Source: Williamsia limnetica (GTDB lineage: Bacteria; Actinomycetota; Actinomycetes; Mycobacteriales; Mycobacteriaceae). From it: a DNA stretch of 64,000 bases. Of the stretch, positions 52,851 through 62,157 are shown piece by piece. The translations under genes and the position numbers were made by a program. The DNA lies in contig NZ_QJSP01000005.1 of assembly GCF_003217475.1 (NCBI RefSeq), positions 186,001-250,000 on the forward strand, given 5' to 3'. Each line of letters opens with the position of its first letter. Within the stretch, counting starts at the first letter, position 1. Under the pieces are notes generated by a model that saw only the letters and a program-made list of their open reading frames with translations, made no database searches and was not told the origin of the DNA.

Positions 52851-53465
52851 GTGACTCACGTTGCGGCAGGACCAGGGCGCCCCCGATTGGTGGAGCAGCG
52901 TCGTCGCGGCGCCACCGCTCGCGAAGAGATCCGCGACGCCGCCGCCGAACTCTTCACCACGCGTGGCTACGCGGGCACGTCCACCAGGATGATCGCCGAG
53001 GCGGTGGGAATCCGGCAGGCCTCGCTCTATCACCACTTCAAGACGAAGGACGACATCCTCGAGTCGTTGCTCGAGGACACCGTGGCGGCGCCGCTGGAGA
53101 AGGCGCGCGAGGTCGCCGCGGCCGATGGTCCGACCCTCGCCCGGCTCCAGGAGTTGGCGGGTTTCGACGCCGGCCAGCTCGCGACCTCCCGCTGGAACCT
53201 CGGCGCTCTGTATTCACTTCCTGAACTGCGCACGGAACGATTTGTCGAGTTCCGGCAGGCGCGTACTGATCTCGCACGCATATACGCGCAGCTCGCCGGT
53301 GAGGTCCTCGGGGATCAGTCCGACCCGCGCAGGCACGTCCCGTTCCGGCTCGTCGAATCGGTGATCAGTATGCGTTCGGACGCGATGGTAGGTGCCCTCG
53401 GCGTCGATTCTCTCGACGATCTCGTCGGGGTGCTCGTCGAAAGCGTCGCACTCGTCCTCACCTAG
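52851..53465 (+). CDS. TetR-family transcriptional regulator
   Basis: About 204 residues from GTG 52851 (GGTCAGG upstream; ATG 52830 is an alternative). The DNA-binding domain is at about 18-66 (EEIRDAAAELFTTRGYAGTSTRMIAEAVGIRQASLYHHF), followed by an all-helical domain with a conserved SRWNLGALYSLPELRTERF segment. It diverges from the permease and is the likely repressor of the guanidine/urea operon. The inducer may be the guanidino compound. Confidence 0.85.
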   Translation: MTHVAAGPGRPRLVEQRRRGATAREEIRDAAAELFTTRGYAGTSTRMIAEAVGIRQASLYHHFKTKDDILESLLEDTVAAPLEKAREVAAADGPTLARLQELAGFDAGQLATSRWNLGALYSLPELRTERFVEFRQARTDLARIYAQLAGEVLGDQSDPRRHVPFRLVESVISMRSDAMVGALGVDSLDDLVGVLVESVALVLT

Positions 53466-53485
53466 CCGGCGCCCACAGAACCCGT

Positions 53486-53551
53486 AAACCCAGCTCGTCC
53501 AGGCAAACCCAGGTGTTGCAACACCTGATTTTGCCTGCAAGAGCTGGGTTT
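53486..53551. terminator. Segmented 66-base inverted repeat between convergent genes
   Basis: AAACCCAGCTC (53486-53496) pairs with 53541-53551, AGGCAAA (53501-53507) pairs with 53530-53536, and the centre AGGTGTTGCAACACCT (53511-53526) is a perfect palindrome. The unpaired segments are symmetric, 4 and 4 then 3 and 3 bases. It lies between the convergent TetR and F420-reductase-like genes; a bidirectional terminator is likely. Confidence 0.72.
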
Positions 53552-53567
53552 GTGTACGAGCGGACGG

Positions 53568-54227
53568 TCAGGCTTTCCACTCAGCGATGCGTTCCGGGGT
53601 GGCCTCTGCGAGCGCCTCGGTGAGCTTGGCTGCGTTGTAATCTTTTCCGTACGAGGGTGTTCCGGGTTGCTGACGCCACGACTCGGCAATGGTGCCCGCA
53701 TCCACCGGGTCGAACCCGAGTTCGTCGACGAGGGCCGAGACGATCTTCTTGCCGTCCTCCTCGTCGCCTGCGATCGGCAGGGCGATCCGCCCCTCGGTCC
53801 CGGCCGCGGTCCCCTTCTCCAGCAGGTGCTTCCAGTAGATGCCGTTGAACACCTTGTACACAGGGACATCGAGAAGCTCGGACACCCAAGCGCTTTCGGG
53901 CTGGCCTTCCTCGATGGCGGCGATCTTGCCGTCTCGCTGTTGCGGGTAATAGTTGTTGGTCTCGATCACCGGTGCGCCGGGCTTGCGCGCGGACAGGATG
54001 CCCTTCGCCAGGTCCGGGGTGTTCTTCTGCGGAATGCTGACGATGACCAGGTCGGCGTCTTCTGCGGCGTCTTTGGCCCACACGGCCTTGGCGCCGGTTT
54101 CGGTGGCCAGCTCCGCCAGCGTCTGCGGATCACGCGAATTGGACACGCGTACCTCATGGCCCAGCTGCGTCAGGCGACGCGTGAGCGTCCCGCCGATGAA
54201 GCCTGCCCCGATGATTCCGATCTTCAC
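53568..54227 (-). CDS. NADPH-dependent F420 reductase-like dinucleotide-binding protein
   Basis: A 219-residue protein with the nucleotide fold KIGIIGAGFIGGTLTRRLTQLGHEVRVSNSR and DADLVIVSIP, then KVFNGIYWKHLLEKG in place of the F420-site KALNT. It belongs to the Fno/NADP oxidoreductase group; whether it truly uses F420 is not shown, and many members reduce other substrates. A possible SigH-type promoter (GGAAT-N18-GTT) lies upstream. Confidence 0.85.
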   Translation of the reverse strand: MKIGIIGAGFIGGTLTRRLTQLGHEVRVSNSRDPQTLAELATETGAKAVWAKDAAEDADLVIVSIPQKNTPDLAKGILSARKPGAPVIETNNYYPQQRDGKIAAIEEGQPESAWVSELLDVPVYKVFNGIYWKHLLEKGTAAGTEGRIALPIAGDEEDGKKIVSALVDELGFDPVDAGTIAESWRQQPGTPSYGKDYNAAKLTEALAEATPERIAEWKA

Positions 54228-54269
54228 TCTGATGACCCCTTACGTCGCGGAAAACACATTCATCGGGCC

Positions 54270-54295
54270 AACTCCTGCGGCCGGGGGTTCATTCC
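54270..54295 (-). promoter_or_regulatory. Possible SigH/SigE-type promoter
   Basis: On the minus strand GGAAT (54295-54291) and GTT (54272-54270) are 18 bases apart, compatible with the GGAAY-N16-20-GTT pattern of mycobacterial SigH/SigE promoters. The short motif makes chance occurrence possible. Confidence 0.25.
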
Positions 54296-54315
54296 CGAAT
54301 CGTCGGTGACCGAGG

Positions 54316-54978
54316 TCAGAGCACTTCGCCGGGCCGGGCATCGTGGACCAGTAGTGCGATCTGTACCCGATTGTTGAACCCCAACTTGTCCAGGATGTGC
54401 GAAATATGGCTTTTGACGGTCGCCACCGAGACGAACAGCTCCTCGGCTATCGCCGAGTTGGACATGCCTCGGGCGACCGCCACCGCCACGCGCTGCTCAC
54501 CCGGGGTGAGCTGGCCGAACTGGGCGTCTGCGCGCGACTTCCGTTCGCCGGGTTCGGTGAAGCGGTTGATCAACTTACGGGTGATGGCCGGGGACAGGAT
54601 CGGTTCGCCCGCCACGACCTTGCGCAGGGCTGCGATCAGGTCCGCAGGCGGGGTGTCCTTGAGCAGGAATCCGCTGGCGCCGGCCTGGAGCGAACGCAAG
54701 ACGAGGTCGTCGCTGTCGAACGTCGTGAGCATGACCACATGAGGAGGATCGGGCAGGGCGCGGAGTGCTTCGGTGGCTTCGAGGCCGTTGACCTTCGGCA
54801 TCCGGATGTCCATCAGCACCATGTTGGCCCCGGTCTCGGCGACGTTCTCGCGTATCGCGGTACCGTCGGAGGCCTCGCCCACGATGTCGACGTCAGGTTG
54901 GCCGCTCAGCATGGTGCGCAGCCCCGCTCGCACGAGCCACTCGTCGTCGACGAGCAGCAGCCGGATGGATGGGGTCAT
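54316..54978 (-). CDS. NarL/LuxR-type response regulator
   Basis: A 220-residue two-domain regulator. The receiver domain has the acidic pair DDE (residues 9-11), phospho-acceptor Asp in VLMDIRMPKVNG and the Lys of FLLKDTPPADLI. The C-terminal LuxR helix-turn-helix is LTPGEQRVAVAVARGMSNSAIAEELFVSVATVKSHI. ATG 54978 overlaps the kinase stop (ATGA), so the pair is translated together. Its target genes are unknown. Confidence 0.93.
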   Translation of the reverse strand: MTPSIRLLLVDDEWLVRAGLRTMLSGQPDVDIVGEASDGTAIRENVAETGANMVLMDIRMPKVNGLEATEALRALPDPPHVVMLTTFDSDDLVLRSLQAGASGFLLKDTPPADLIAALRKVVAGEPILSPAITRKLINRFTEPGERKSRADAQFGQLTPGEQRVAVAVARGMSNSAIAEELFVSVATVKSHISHILDKLGFNNRVQIALLVHDARPGEVL

Positions 54979-56252
54979 CTCGGGCACTCGGTCTCCCAGG
55001 GAAGTCGTGCGGTCAACACGAAGTTTCGTTCCTTCACACCGTGTTCCAATTCTCCGCCGGCGAGGGTGACGCGTTCTTGCAGCCCGACCAGTCCAGAACC
55101 CGTCCCTGGTATCGGATTCTGCATCGCAGCAACAGGATTGAGGGGCTGACGGATACAGATGGTGAGTCCCTGTCCCGGCGCGCCGCTGATGATCACGGTG
55201 ACGGTCACCTCTCCCGCATGCTTGCGGGCATTGGTCAGTCCCTCTTGCACGATGCGGTAGGCGGCGCGGCTGATGACCCCGGGAACCTCGTCGAGGTCGT
55301 CGATCTCGATGGTGGCCCGAACAGGGCTGCCTGCGAGTTCGGTCTCGGCGAACAACTCGTCGACGAACGCCAGAGTCCGCATCGGGGAGGCGAGGTCGTC
55401 GGTCTCCTCCCGCAGCATGCCGATGACATCGCGCAGGTCGACGAGCATCTGGTGGACGCCGGCACGGATCACCCCGGCGGCCCGTCGAACTTCGTCCGAG
55501 GAGGCGTCTTCGCGGAACTCCAGGGCGCCGGCATGCACTGACAGCAGACTCATGCGATGGGCCAGCACGTCATGCATCTCGCGGGCCAGGCGCTCCCGTT
55601 CGGTGGCCCTCGCTGCAGCGATCCGCTCGCGCTGCTCGGATTCGACGTTGCGCGCCAGTTCGGCGAGCGAGATCAGCAGTTGGCGGCGGTTGCGCACCAT
55701 CGTTCCCCACCCGACCGCGACCGCCGTGATGAGAATCGAGTAGAGCAACACCGCGTACCAGACGTCGGTCTGGGCGTCCGGGTAGAAGAAGAAGTTCGAC
55801 ATCGCCGCGCAGATCCCGAGCGCACCGATCGACACCGAGTACCGAAGCGGCTTGTGTACGGCCAGTGAGAACAAGGCCAAGAAGGACGCCCCGCCGACGA
55901 AGGATGCAACACCTGAGACCAGGGTCAGGATCAGGGCGATCGCGAGCGGCCACCGTCGCCGCCAGATCAGGGCGCCGCAGCCCACGAGCCCGATGGCGAT
56001 GTCGGTGGCCAGCAAGGGTCCCCAGTTGCCGAAGCGACCCCAGACGCCGACGACGCCGATGGCCAGTGCGAGGACGACCATCAGCACATCGATGGCGACG
56101 TCGCGGGTGGTGCGCTTGCCCGTCAGCGGGTGCGGGTCTGCCTCGAGGGTCTCGCGCACCGCGCCGGGCATCCAGGCACGGCGTGCGGGCAGGGTCTCCC
56201 AGCCCGACGTCGGGATCGGCACACCTGCGGAACTCATACCCCGATGGTCCAT
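54975..56252 (-). CDS. Two-component histidine kinase (NarL-partner type)
   Basis: A protein of up to 425 residues. It has four to five membrane segments (about 55-185) with no large outside domain, then the HisKA_3 motif ERERLAREMHDVLAHRMSLLSVHAG with its phospho-His, and the ATPase end segment (VQEGLTNARKHAGEV; GTGSGLVGLQERV). It probably senses a membrane signal. ATG 56252 and ATG 56237 are both plausible starts. It is coupled to the response regulator by overlap. Confidence 0.9.
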   Translation of the reverse strand: MDHRGMSSAGVPIPTSGWETLPARRAWMPGAVRETLEADPHPLTGKRTTRDVAIDVLMVVLALAIGVVGVWGRFGNWGPLLATDIAIGLVGCGALIWRRRWPLAIALILTLVSGVASFVGGASFLALFSLAVHKPLRYSVSIGALGICAAMSNFFFYPDAQTDVWYAVLLYSILITAVAVGWGTMVRNRRQLLISLAELARNVESEQRERIAAARATERERLAREMHDVLAHRMSLLSVHAGALEFREDASSDEVRRAAGVIRAGVHQMLVDLRDVIGMLREETDDLASPMRTLAFVDELFAETELAGSPVRATIEIDDLDEVPGVISRAAYRIVQEGLTNARKHAGEVTVTVIISGAPGQGLTICIRQPLNPVAAMQNPIPGTGSGLVGLQERVTLAGGELEHGVKERNFVLTARLPWETECPR

Positions 56253-56371
56253 GATCTGAGCGAGTCGGGCATCAGGCGAAAGTGTGAACTCGGGTGTCCG
56301 ATTACTTTCGGCGACGACTGCGGTCTGAAAGGGTGACAACACAGACATAACCACGAAACGGAGTTACTGCC

Positions 56372-56776
56372 ATGTCCCGCATGATGTTCCTGAACACCAC
56401 CGCCTCCGACATCCCCGCCACGCGGAAGTTCTTCAGCGAGCTCGGCTTCGAGTTCAACGAGACGTTCAGTGACGAGAACACGCTGTGCCTCATCATCAAC
56501 GACCAGACGTTCGCGATGTTGATGACCCCGGCGCGCTTCCAGGACTTCATCACCGGCGGGATCACCGACACGAGCAAGGAGCGTGAGGTGCTGATCGCGG
56601 TGTCGGCGGAGTCCCGCGACGAGGTCGACGCGATCGCCGACAAGGCTCTCGAGATCGGTGGGTCGCCGTGGCAGGACGCACAGGACCACGGCTTCATGTA
56701 CGGCCGGAGCTTCCGCGACCTCGACGGTCACGTCTGGGAGATCACCTGGATGGATCAGTCGGCCATCGCCGGCTGA
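56372..56776 (+). CDS. VOC-family glyoxalase-fold protein
   Basis: A 134-residue single-chain VOC protein: MFLNTTASDIPATRKFFSELGFEFNETFSDENTLCLIIND, then FMYGRSFRDLDGHVWEITWMD. The metal-ligand positions are partly kept (Glu/His ends); many such proteins are lactoylglutathione lyase-like or bind antibiotics, and the function cannot be set here. Its last 22 bases overlap the convergent sigG gene. Confidence 0.85.
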   Translation: MSRMMFLNTTASDIPATRKFFSELGFEFNETFSDENTLCLIINDQTFAMLMTPARFQDFITGGITDTSKEREVLIAVSAESRDEVDAIADKALEIGGSPWQDAQDHGFMYGRSFRDLDGHVWEITWMDQSAIAG

Positions 56777-57792
56777 ACCGACTCCCCGGAGGCCGGCAGG
56801 CTCGCGGTCGCGGGCAAACCGAACCGCGCGAAGTCGGCCTCCATGGTGTCCGAAAAGAACGCCACGACATGGGCCACGCCACCTTCCGTGATGTCGAGGA
56901 CCTGCAGCTGAAACGGCCGGTGCACCCCGTCCTCGGGGTCGCGCATGTACAGCCCGAACGCCGGCTGACCGTTTGCCGTCGCGGGCAACAGCAGCATGTC
57001 GTCGGCCTTCTCGGCAGGACAGTTGCCGTGGATGAGGCGCCCGATGGCCTCGCCGCCCTGATACCAACCGGTGAACGGTGGCATCTCCCAGATCGCCTTG
57101 TCGGTGAACAACTGCACGATCGCGTCGATGTCGTATGACTGAAACGCCTCGACCCACTTCTGCAACAACTCTTTCTGGGCCGCGTCCTGCGGCTCTGACA
57201 CCGAATCACGTTCGGGTGAGACCTCTTTGAGCTGTGCCCGGGCGCGCTGAAGCAGGCTGTTGACGGTGGCGGTGGTCAGGCCGAGGGTCTCGGCGACCTC
57301 ATTGGCCCGCCACTGCAACACGTCTCGGAGAATCAGTACGGCGCGCTGACGCTCGGGCAGATGCTGGAGTGCGGCGATGAAGGCGAGTCGTATCGATTCC
57401 CGGGATCCGACGATCGTGGCCGGATCCGCGGTTTCGGCCAGCGTCTCGTCGGTGTCCGCGAAGGGTTCGAGCCACGGGACCTCATGGTCTTGCAGGAGAG
57501 GTGCCTCGGGGTCGTAGGCGTCGCCCCCCAGCCCCGACGGCAGTGGCCTGCGCTGTTTGGACCCGAGAGCGGTCAGGCAGGTGTTGGTGGCGATCTTGTA
57601 GAGCCATGTCCGGACCGAGGCCCGACCGTCGAATCGTGCGTAGCCGCGCCAAGCCCGGATGTAGGTTTCCTGCAGGAGGTCTTCGGCGTCGTGATGAGAG
57701 CCCATCATCCGGTAACAGTGGGCCAGCAATTCGCGGCGGTACGGTTCGGTCACTTCCAGGAAGTCAGGATCGACCGAGGCCTCGACAGTCAT
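56755..57792 (-). CDS. sigG: ECF sigma factor SigG with SnoaL-like C-terminal domain
   Basis: A 345-residue sigma factor. Region 2 is at about 10-80 (YRRELLAHCYRMMGSHHDAEDLLQETYIRAWRGYARF), region 4 at about 140-190 (LPERQRAVLILRDVLQWRANEVAETLGLTTATVNSLLQRARAQL), and a SnoaL-like fold follows from about 205 (WVEAFQSYDIDAIVQLFTDKAIWEMPPFTGWYQGGEAIGRLIHGNCPAE). It tracks M. tuberculosis SigG closely over its length. Such sigma factors have no anti-sigma partner; the C-terminal domain controls activity. ATG 57792 was chosen. Confidence 0.93.
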   Translation of the reverse strand: MTVEASVDPDFLEVTEPYRRELLAHCYRMMGSHHDAEDLLQETYIRAWRGYARFDGRASVRTWLYKIATNTCLTALGSKQRRPLPSGLGGDAYDPEAPLLQDHEVPWLEPFADTDETLAETADPATIVGSRESIRLAFIAALQHLPERQRAVLILRDVLQWRANEVAETLGLTTATVNSLLQRARAQLKEVSPERDSVSEPQDAAQKELLQKWVEAFQSYDIDAIVQLFTDKAIWEMPPFTGWYQGGEAIGRLIHGNCPAEKADDMLLLPATANGQPAFGLYMRDPEDGVHRPFQLQVLDITEGGVAHVVAFFSDTMEADFARFGLPATASLPASGESVQPAMAD

Positions 57793-57921
57793 GGGGGTCA
57801 GATTACTCCGGCGGTGTGACAACAGCGAGGGGTAATCGCCGGTCCCCGGCGGCGCCATGGGCGGCCCTCACCTGTCTCAGGTCATGTTTCTCCGAGAGCG
57901 TGGTGGTGTACACGTTGTGGT

Positions 57922-58740
57922 GTGATTCGAGTCGGCACGTCCGGGTGGGTGTATCCGCCGTGGCGTAAGACCTTCTACCCGGAGGGTCTCGCGCAGCGGC
58001 GGGAGCTGGAGTACATCTCCCGGGAGCTCAACTCAGTAGAGCTCAACGGCTCGTTCTATGCGCTTCAGAAGCCGGCGAGCTACCTCAAATGGGCCGAGCA
58101 GACCCCGGACGACTTCATTTTCTCGGTGAAGGGACCGCGGTTCATCACCCATATGAAGCGGCTGGTCGGCGTCGACGAACCGCTCGCGACCTTTTTGGCC
58201 TCCGGCGTGCTCGCCCTTGGGCCCAAACTCGGTCCGTTGCTGTGGCAACTCCCACCGAACCTCCCGTTCGACCCGGCGGCGCTGTCGGCGTTTGCGAACC
58301 TGCTGCCCCGGACCACCGCTGCGGCGGCGGCGATGTCCGAGGGACACAGCGATCACATCGCCGGACGGTCCTGGACGACGACCGACGCCGACCGCCCGCT
58401 GCGACACGCCCTGGAAGTACGCCACCCGAGCTTTGTGAACCCGGAACTGCCAGAACTCCTGCGAGAACTGGATATCGCGCTGGTGCTGGCCGACTCGGCC
58501 GGCAAGTTCCCGGTGATCGACGAGGTGACGTCGGACTTCGTGTACGCCCGCCTGCACGGTGACCAGGAGCTGTACACCAGCGGCTACACCGACGAAGCGC
58601 TCGATGCCTGGGCGGCACGGTTCCGGGAGCGTGCAGCCGATCACGATGTGTACGTCTACTTCGACAACGACGCCAAGGTGCACGCCCCCTACGATGCGCG
58701 CGGGTTGCTCGATCGCTTGATTCCCGGCGCGCTCGGGTAG
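57922..58740 (+). CDS. DUF72 (YecE-like) protein
   Basis: A 272-residue TIM-barrel-like protein. GTSGWVYPPWRKTFYPEG, ELNSVELNGSFYALQKPASYLKWAEQTPDDFIFSVKGPRFITHMKRL and ALEVRHPSFV are the family signatures. DUF72 proteins are widespread and uncharacterised; a metal-dependent sugar-phosphate or nucleotide-related role has been proposed from structure. GTG 57922 is the start. It is divergent from sigG. Confidence 0.9.
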   Translation: MIRVGTSGWVYPPWRKTFYPEGLAQRRELEYISRELNSVELNGSFYALQKPASYLKWAEQTPDDFIFSVKGPRFITHMKRLVGVDEPLATFLASGVLALGPKLGPLLWQLPPNLPFDPAALSAFANLLPRTTAAAAAMSEGHSDHIAGRSWTTTDADRPLRHALEVRHPSFVNPELPELLRELDIALVLADSAGKFPVIDEVTSDFVYARLHGDQELYTSGYTDEALDAWAARFRERAADHDVYVYFDNDAKVHAPYDARGLLDRLIPGALG

Positions 58741-58800
58741 CGTTGTCGCCTAGCGCTCGGGCCAGTGACGGCGCGCCACCGGACGACTGGGGTGCAATCG

Positions 58801-59781
58801 ATGATCGAGCGTTTGGACAAGCTGCAACGCAAGCACCCTGTCCTCGGATTCGGCATCGCCGTCATCTACAAGTACGCCGACGATCAGGGTGGTTATCTCG
58901 CGGTCCTGATGACGTACTACGCCTTCCTCGCGCTGTTCCCTTTGTTGCTGTTGTTGACCACCGGGGTCGGCATCGTGCTGGACGGGAACCCGGGGCTACA
59001 GGAGCGGGTGCTGAACTCGACCTTGAGTCAGTTCCCGGTCATCGGAGACCAACTCGGCCAGCCGCAGGAACTGAGCGGTGGGATCTGGGGCGTGGTCATC
59101 GGAATCGTCGGCGCCCTCTACGGTGCTTCCGGTGCCGGTCAGGCGGCTCAGAACGCGATGAACACGGTCTGGGCGGTCCCTCGCAACAAGCGCCCCAACC
59201 CGATCTTCTCCCGGCTGCGCAGCCTGCTCCTGCTCACGGTCCTCGCCCTCACCCTGGTCGGAACCACAGTGATGTCGACATATGGCGGCGTCTGGGGACT
59301 CTTGGGTCGGTGGGACAGCTGGGCGATCGGGATCACGGCGGTGGTCGTGAACTCGGCGGTCTTCATGGTGGCGTACAAGCTGAGCACCACCAACACCGTG
59401 ACTTACCGCGATGTCCTGCCCGGAGCGATCGTGATGGCGATCCTGTGGCAGCTGCTCCAGACCTTCGGAACGTTCTACGTGACACAGGTCGTCAAGAACG
59501 CCAGCACCACCAACAGCGTCTTCGCCGTGGTGCTCGGTCTGCTGGCGTACTTCTACCTTGCAGCGGTCGCTGTCGTCTTGACCGCCGAGATCAACGTCGT
59601 CCGCGTGCACAAGCTCTATCCACGTGCCCTGCTCACGCCGTTCACCGACGAGGTCGAACTGACCCAGGGCGACCGCACTGCTTACACGAGGCAGGCCAAA
59701 GCTCAGCGCGCCAAGGGCTTCGAGCAGGTCACCGTGACCTTCGAGAAGGCGAAAAAGACCGACGAGCCGGAGCCCCGCTAG
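58801..59781 (+). CDS. YihY/BrkB-family inner membrane protein
   Basis: A 326-residue protein with about six hydrophobic segments. The family marks include QGGYLAVLMTYYAFLALFPLLLLLTTGVG, GASGAGQAAQNAMNTVWAVPRNKRP and VLGLLAYFYLAAVAVVLTAEIN. BrkB was once taken for RNase BN, and the function is unknown. The ATG at 58801 follows DUF72 by 60 bases on the same strand. It converges on the sulfur operon with a 9-base gap. Confidence 0.88.
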   Translation: MIERLDKLQRKHPVLGFGIAVIYKYADDQGGYLAVLMTYYAFLALFPLLLLLTTGVGIVLDGNPGLQERVLNSTLSQFPVIGDQLGQPQELSGGIWGVVIGIVGALYGASGAGQAAQNAMNTVWAVPRNKRPNPIFSRLRSLLLLTVLALTLVGTTVMSTYGGVWGLLGRWDSWAIGITAVVVNSAVFMVAYKLSTTNTVTYRDVLPGAIVMAILWQLLQTFGTFYVTQVVKNASTTNSVFAVVLGLLAYFYLAAVAVVLTAEINVVRVHKLYPRALLTPFTDEVELTQGDRTAYTRQAKAQRAKGFEQVTVTFEKAKKTDEPEPR

Positions 59782-59790
59782 CGTCGGACC

Positions 59791-61014
59791 TCAGATGACC
59801 CCGTGCGTGGGCGGCGCTGTGTGATGGAGCAGGGCCCGCCCGATGTGCTGATATTTCCAACGCACCGGGTCATGCAGGGTGTGGGTGCGCGCGTTACGCC
59901 AGAAGTGATCGAGTCCGAGGTCAGCGCCCGCACTGCGAGTCCCCGACACCTCGAACAATGCCGAGGACACCTCGTTGGCCGCGCGGTCGGCGACGACCTT
60001 TGCCGTCGCCACCGCGATCGAGGCTGCGGCGGCGGCCTGTCCCGCTCTGCGGGCCGACGTGCTGACCGTGGCATCGACCACCGTTCCGGCGGCCGTCAGA
60101 GTTGCTTCTGCTGCGGTCACCTCGACCGCGAGTTCGCCGAAGCGCTGGATCAACAGCGGGTCGTCGATGGCGTTGTCGACACCTGCCTCGAACCAGGGCC
60201 GGCTCTTGGTACGGGCGAATTCCGCTGCGGCCGACAATGCGCCGCGAGCGATACCCGCATCGATGGCGACGTGCAGTAGCTGCGCGAAGGCGCCGTACCC
60301 GCTCGGGGCGCCCACGGCCCTGGACCTGGTCACCAGTTGGTCACCGCGGACGGACACGCCCTCGAACGTGATCGTGCCGCTTCCCGTGGTGCGCTGCCCG
60401 ATTCCGTTCCAGTCGTCGATGATGCGGATCCCCGCAGCATCGGCGGGGATGAATGCCACGTATTCGCCGTCGGGCAGACCGGTCTTGCCTTCCGGATCGT
60501 CGAGTCGTGTCAGGACCGCGAGGGTGTGCGCGTACAGCGAGCCCGTGCAGTAGAACTTCGACCCGTCCAGGCGCAGGCCGCCGTTGTGGGGGCGGATCGA
60601 GGTTGCGATGTCCGCGACGGTCTTGCCCGTCCGCTCGGACTGTGCGTTCGCAATCCTGCTGCCACCCAACACATCTTCGAACAATTCCCGCTGCTGTGGT
60701 GGCTCGGCGGCCAGCCGGAGCAGGTTCAGGTACACGAAATGGCTGTGCGGGATCTGAGCGATGTTGGGGTCGGCGGTGGCGAGGATCCGCACGACCTCGG
60801 CGACGACGCTCGGAGGGAGGTCGGCGCCGCCGAACCGGGCAGGCACGGTGATCGCCAGCAGGCCGCTGGCCGAGAGCTGATCGATCTCCTTGTAGGGGAG
60901 TTTGCGGTCCCGGTCGCGTGCTGCGGCCCCGGTGGCGAAGTGATGCGCGAGGTCTCGTGCGACCGAGAGGGCCTGCTCCGCAGAGTCGATACGTGCCGCG
61001 ATGGCAGTGCTCAC
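59791..61014 (-). CDS. sfnB: SfnB-family sulfur acquisition flavin monooxygenase
   Basis: A 407-residue acyl-CoA-dehydrogenase-fold flavoprotein of the SfnB/DszC type. QIPHSHFVYLNLLRL, NAQSERTGKTVADI, KFYCTGSLYAHTLAVLTRL and the end ARTHTLHDPVRWKYQHIGRALL fit. The DszC-like group oxygenates organosulfur compounds using reduced flavin. GTG 61014 overlaps the sfnG stop by four bases. It is the last gene of a sulfur-scavenging operon with sfnG and ssuD. Confidence 0.87.
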   Translation of the reverse strand: MSTAIAARIDSAEQALSVARDLAHHFATGAAARDRDRKLPYKEIDQLSASGLLAITVPARFGGADLPPSVVAEVVRILATADPNIAQIPHSHFVYLNLLRLAAEPPQQRELFEDVLGGSRIANAQSERTGKTVADIATSIRPHNGGLRLDGSKFYCTGSLYAHTLAVLTRLDDPEGKTGLPDGEYVAFIPADAAGIRIIDDWNGIGQRTTGSGTITFEGVSVRGDQLVTRSRAVGAPSGYGAFAQLLHVAIDAGIARGALSAAAEFARTKSRPWFEAGVDNAIDDPLLIQRFGELAVEVTAAEATLTAAGTVVDATVSTSARRAGQAAAAASIAVATAKVVADRAANEVSSALFEVSGTRSAGADLGLDHFWRNARTHTLHDPVRWKYQHIGRALLHHTAPPTHGVI

Positions 61015-62129
61015 GGTGCTCCGACGCCGGCAGCGGTGTCGGCCGCCTCCAGTTCGCGGACGAGGGGCAGGACCTTGGCACCGAAGTACTCGATCTCTTC
61101 CTGGAAGTGCAGGAAGCCGCCGAGGATGAGGTCGACGCCGAGACGTTTGTAGGCGACGATACGTTCGGCGATCTGCTCCGGGGTGCCGATCAGCTGGGTC
61201 TTGAAACCGTCGTTGTACTGCACGAGATCTTCGAACTTCGAATCTGCCCACATGCCCTTGCCGTCGGATGCTGACGCGCCCGCCTGCTGAACGGCGTCCC
61301 GGAAACCTTCGACCGCAGGGCGGTTCGCCTTCTCGATGATCTCCCGCAGGGTGTCGTGGGCCTCGGCTTCGGTGTCGCGCGCGATGATGAACCCGTTCAA
61401 CCCGAACTTGACCTCGCGGCTGTGCGCCCGGGCGACCGCCCGTAGGTCGTCGACCTGTTCGGTGACGCCGTCGAAGTCTTTTCCGTTCGAGAAGTACCAG
61501 TCGGAGAACCGGCCACCGTTGTTGCGGGCGGCCGTCGAGTTGCCGCCCTGAAAGATCTCTGGATTGGGGCGCTCGAGGGTGTTCAGCGGCTTGGGCTTGA
61601 GGGTGAAGTCACGGATCCGGTAGAAGTCGCCGGCGAACTCGACGTTGTCCTCGGTCCAGATCTTGCGGATCACCTCGATGAATTCCGCACTGCGACGGTA
61701 TCTTTCATCGTGTTCGAGCCACGGCTCGCCGAGTGCCTTGAATTCGCCGGAGAACCAGCCCGACACGACGTTGATGGCGAACCGGCCATTCGACAGATGG
61801 TCGGCGGTGGCACCGAACTTGGCGAGTACCGCCGGATGCCAGAGCCCCGGGTGGATCGCGGCGATGACTTTCAGCTTCTCGGTCGCACCCAACAGGGCCA
61901 GGCTGAACGACGTCGACTCGTGCTGGAACTCGGCGCCGTACGAGGCCATGTAGCGCACCTGTGAGAGCGCGTACTCGAAGCCGTTCTTCTCCGCGGTCTG
62001 GGCGAGCTTTTTGTTGTACTCGAAGTCCCAGCTGGTCCGCTGCTCGATCTTGCTGGTCACCAGCCCCCCACTGACGTTGGGAACCCAGTAGGCGAACTTG
62101 ATCTCGTCCGAGATTTTTTCAGTGGTCAT
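61011..62129 (-). CDS. sfnG: FMNH2-dependent dimethyl sulfone monooxygenase
   Basis: A 372-residue luciferase-fold enzyme close to Pseudomonas SfnG. FAYWVPNVSGGLVTSKIEQRTSW, NGFEYALSQVRYMASYGAEFQHEST and RFAINVVSGWFSGEF are visible. It oxidises dimethyl sulfone to methanesulfinate, which is then used as a sulfur source. ATG 62129 is followed by the family N-terminus; it lies 28 bases after the ssuD stop. A flavin reductase is needed and is not encoded here. Confidence 0.92.
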   Translation of the reverse strand: MTTEKISDEIKFAYWVPNVSGGLVTSKIEQRTSWDFEYNKKLAQTAEKNGFEYALSQVRYMASYGAEFQHESTSFSLALLGATEKLKVIAAIHPGLWHPAVLAKFGATADHLSNGRFAINVVSGWFSGEFKALGEPWLEHDERYRRSAEFIEVIRKIWTEDNVEFAGDFYRIRDFTLKPKPLNTLERPNPEIFQGGNSTAARNNGGRFSDWYFSNGKDFDGVTEQVDDLRAVARAHSREVKFGLNGFIIARDTEAEAHDTLREIIEKANRPAVEGFRDAVQQAGASASDGKGMWADSKFEDLVQYNDGFKTQLIGTPEQIAERIVAYKRLGVDLILGGFLHFQEEIEYFGAKVLPLVRELEAADTAAGVGAP

Positions 62130-62157
62130 GGTTGTGCTCCAGGGTGTTCGGCGCTGA

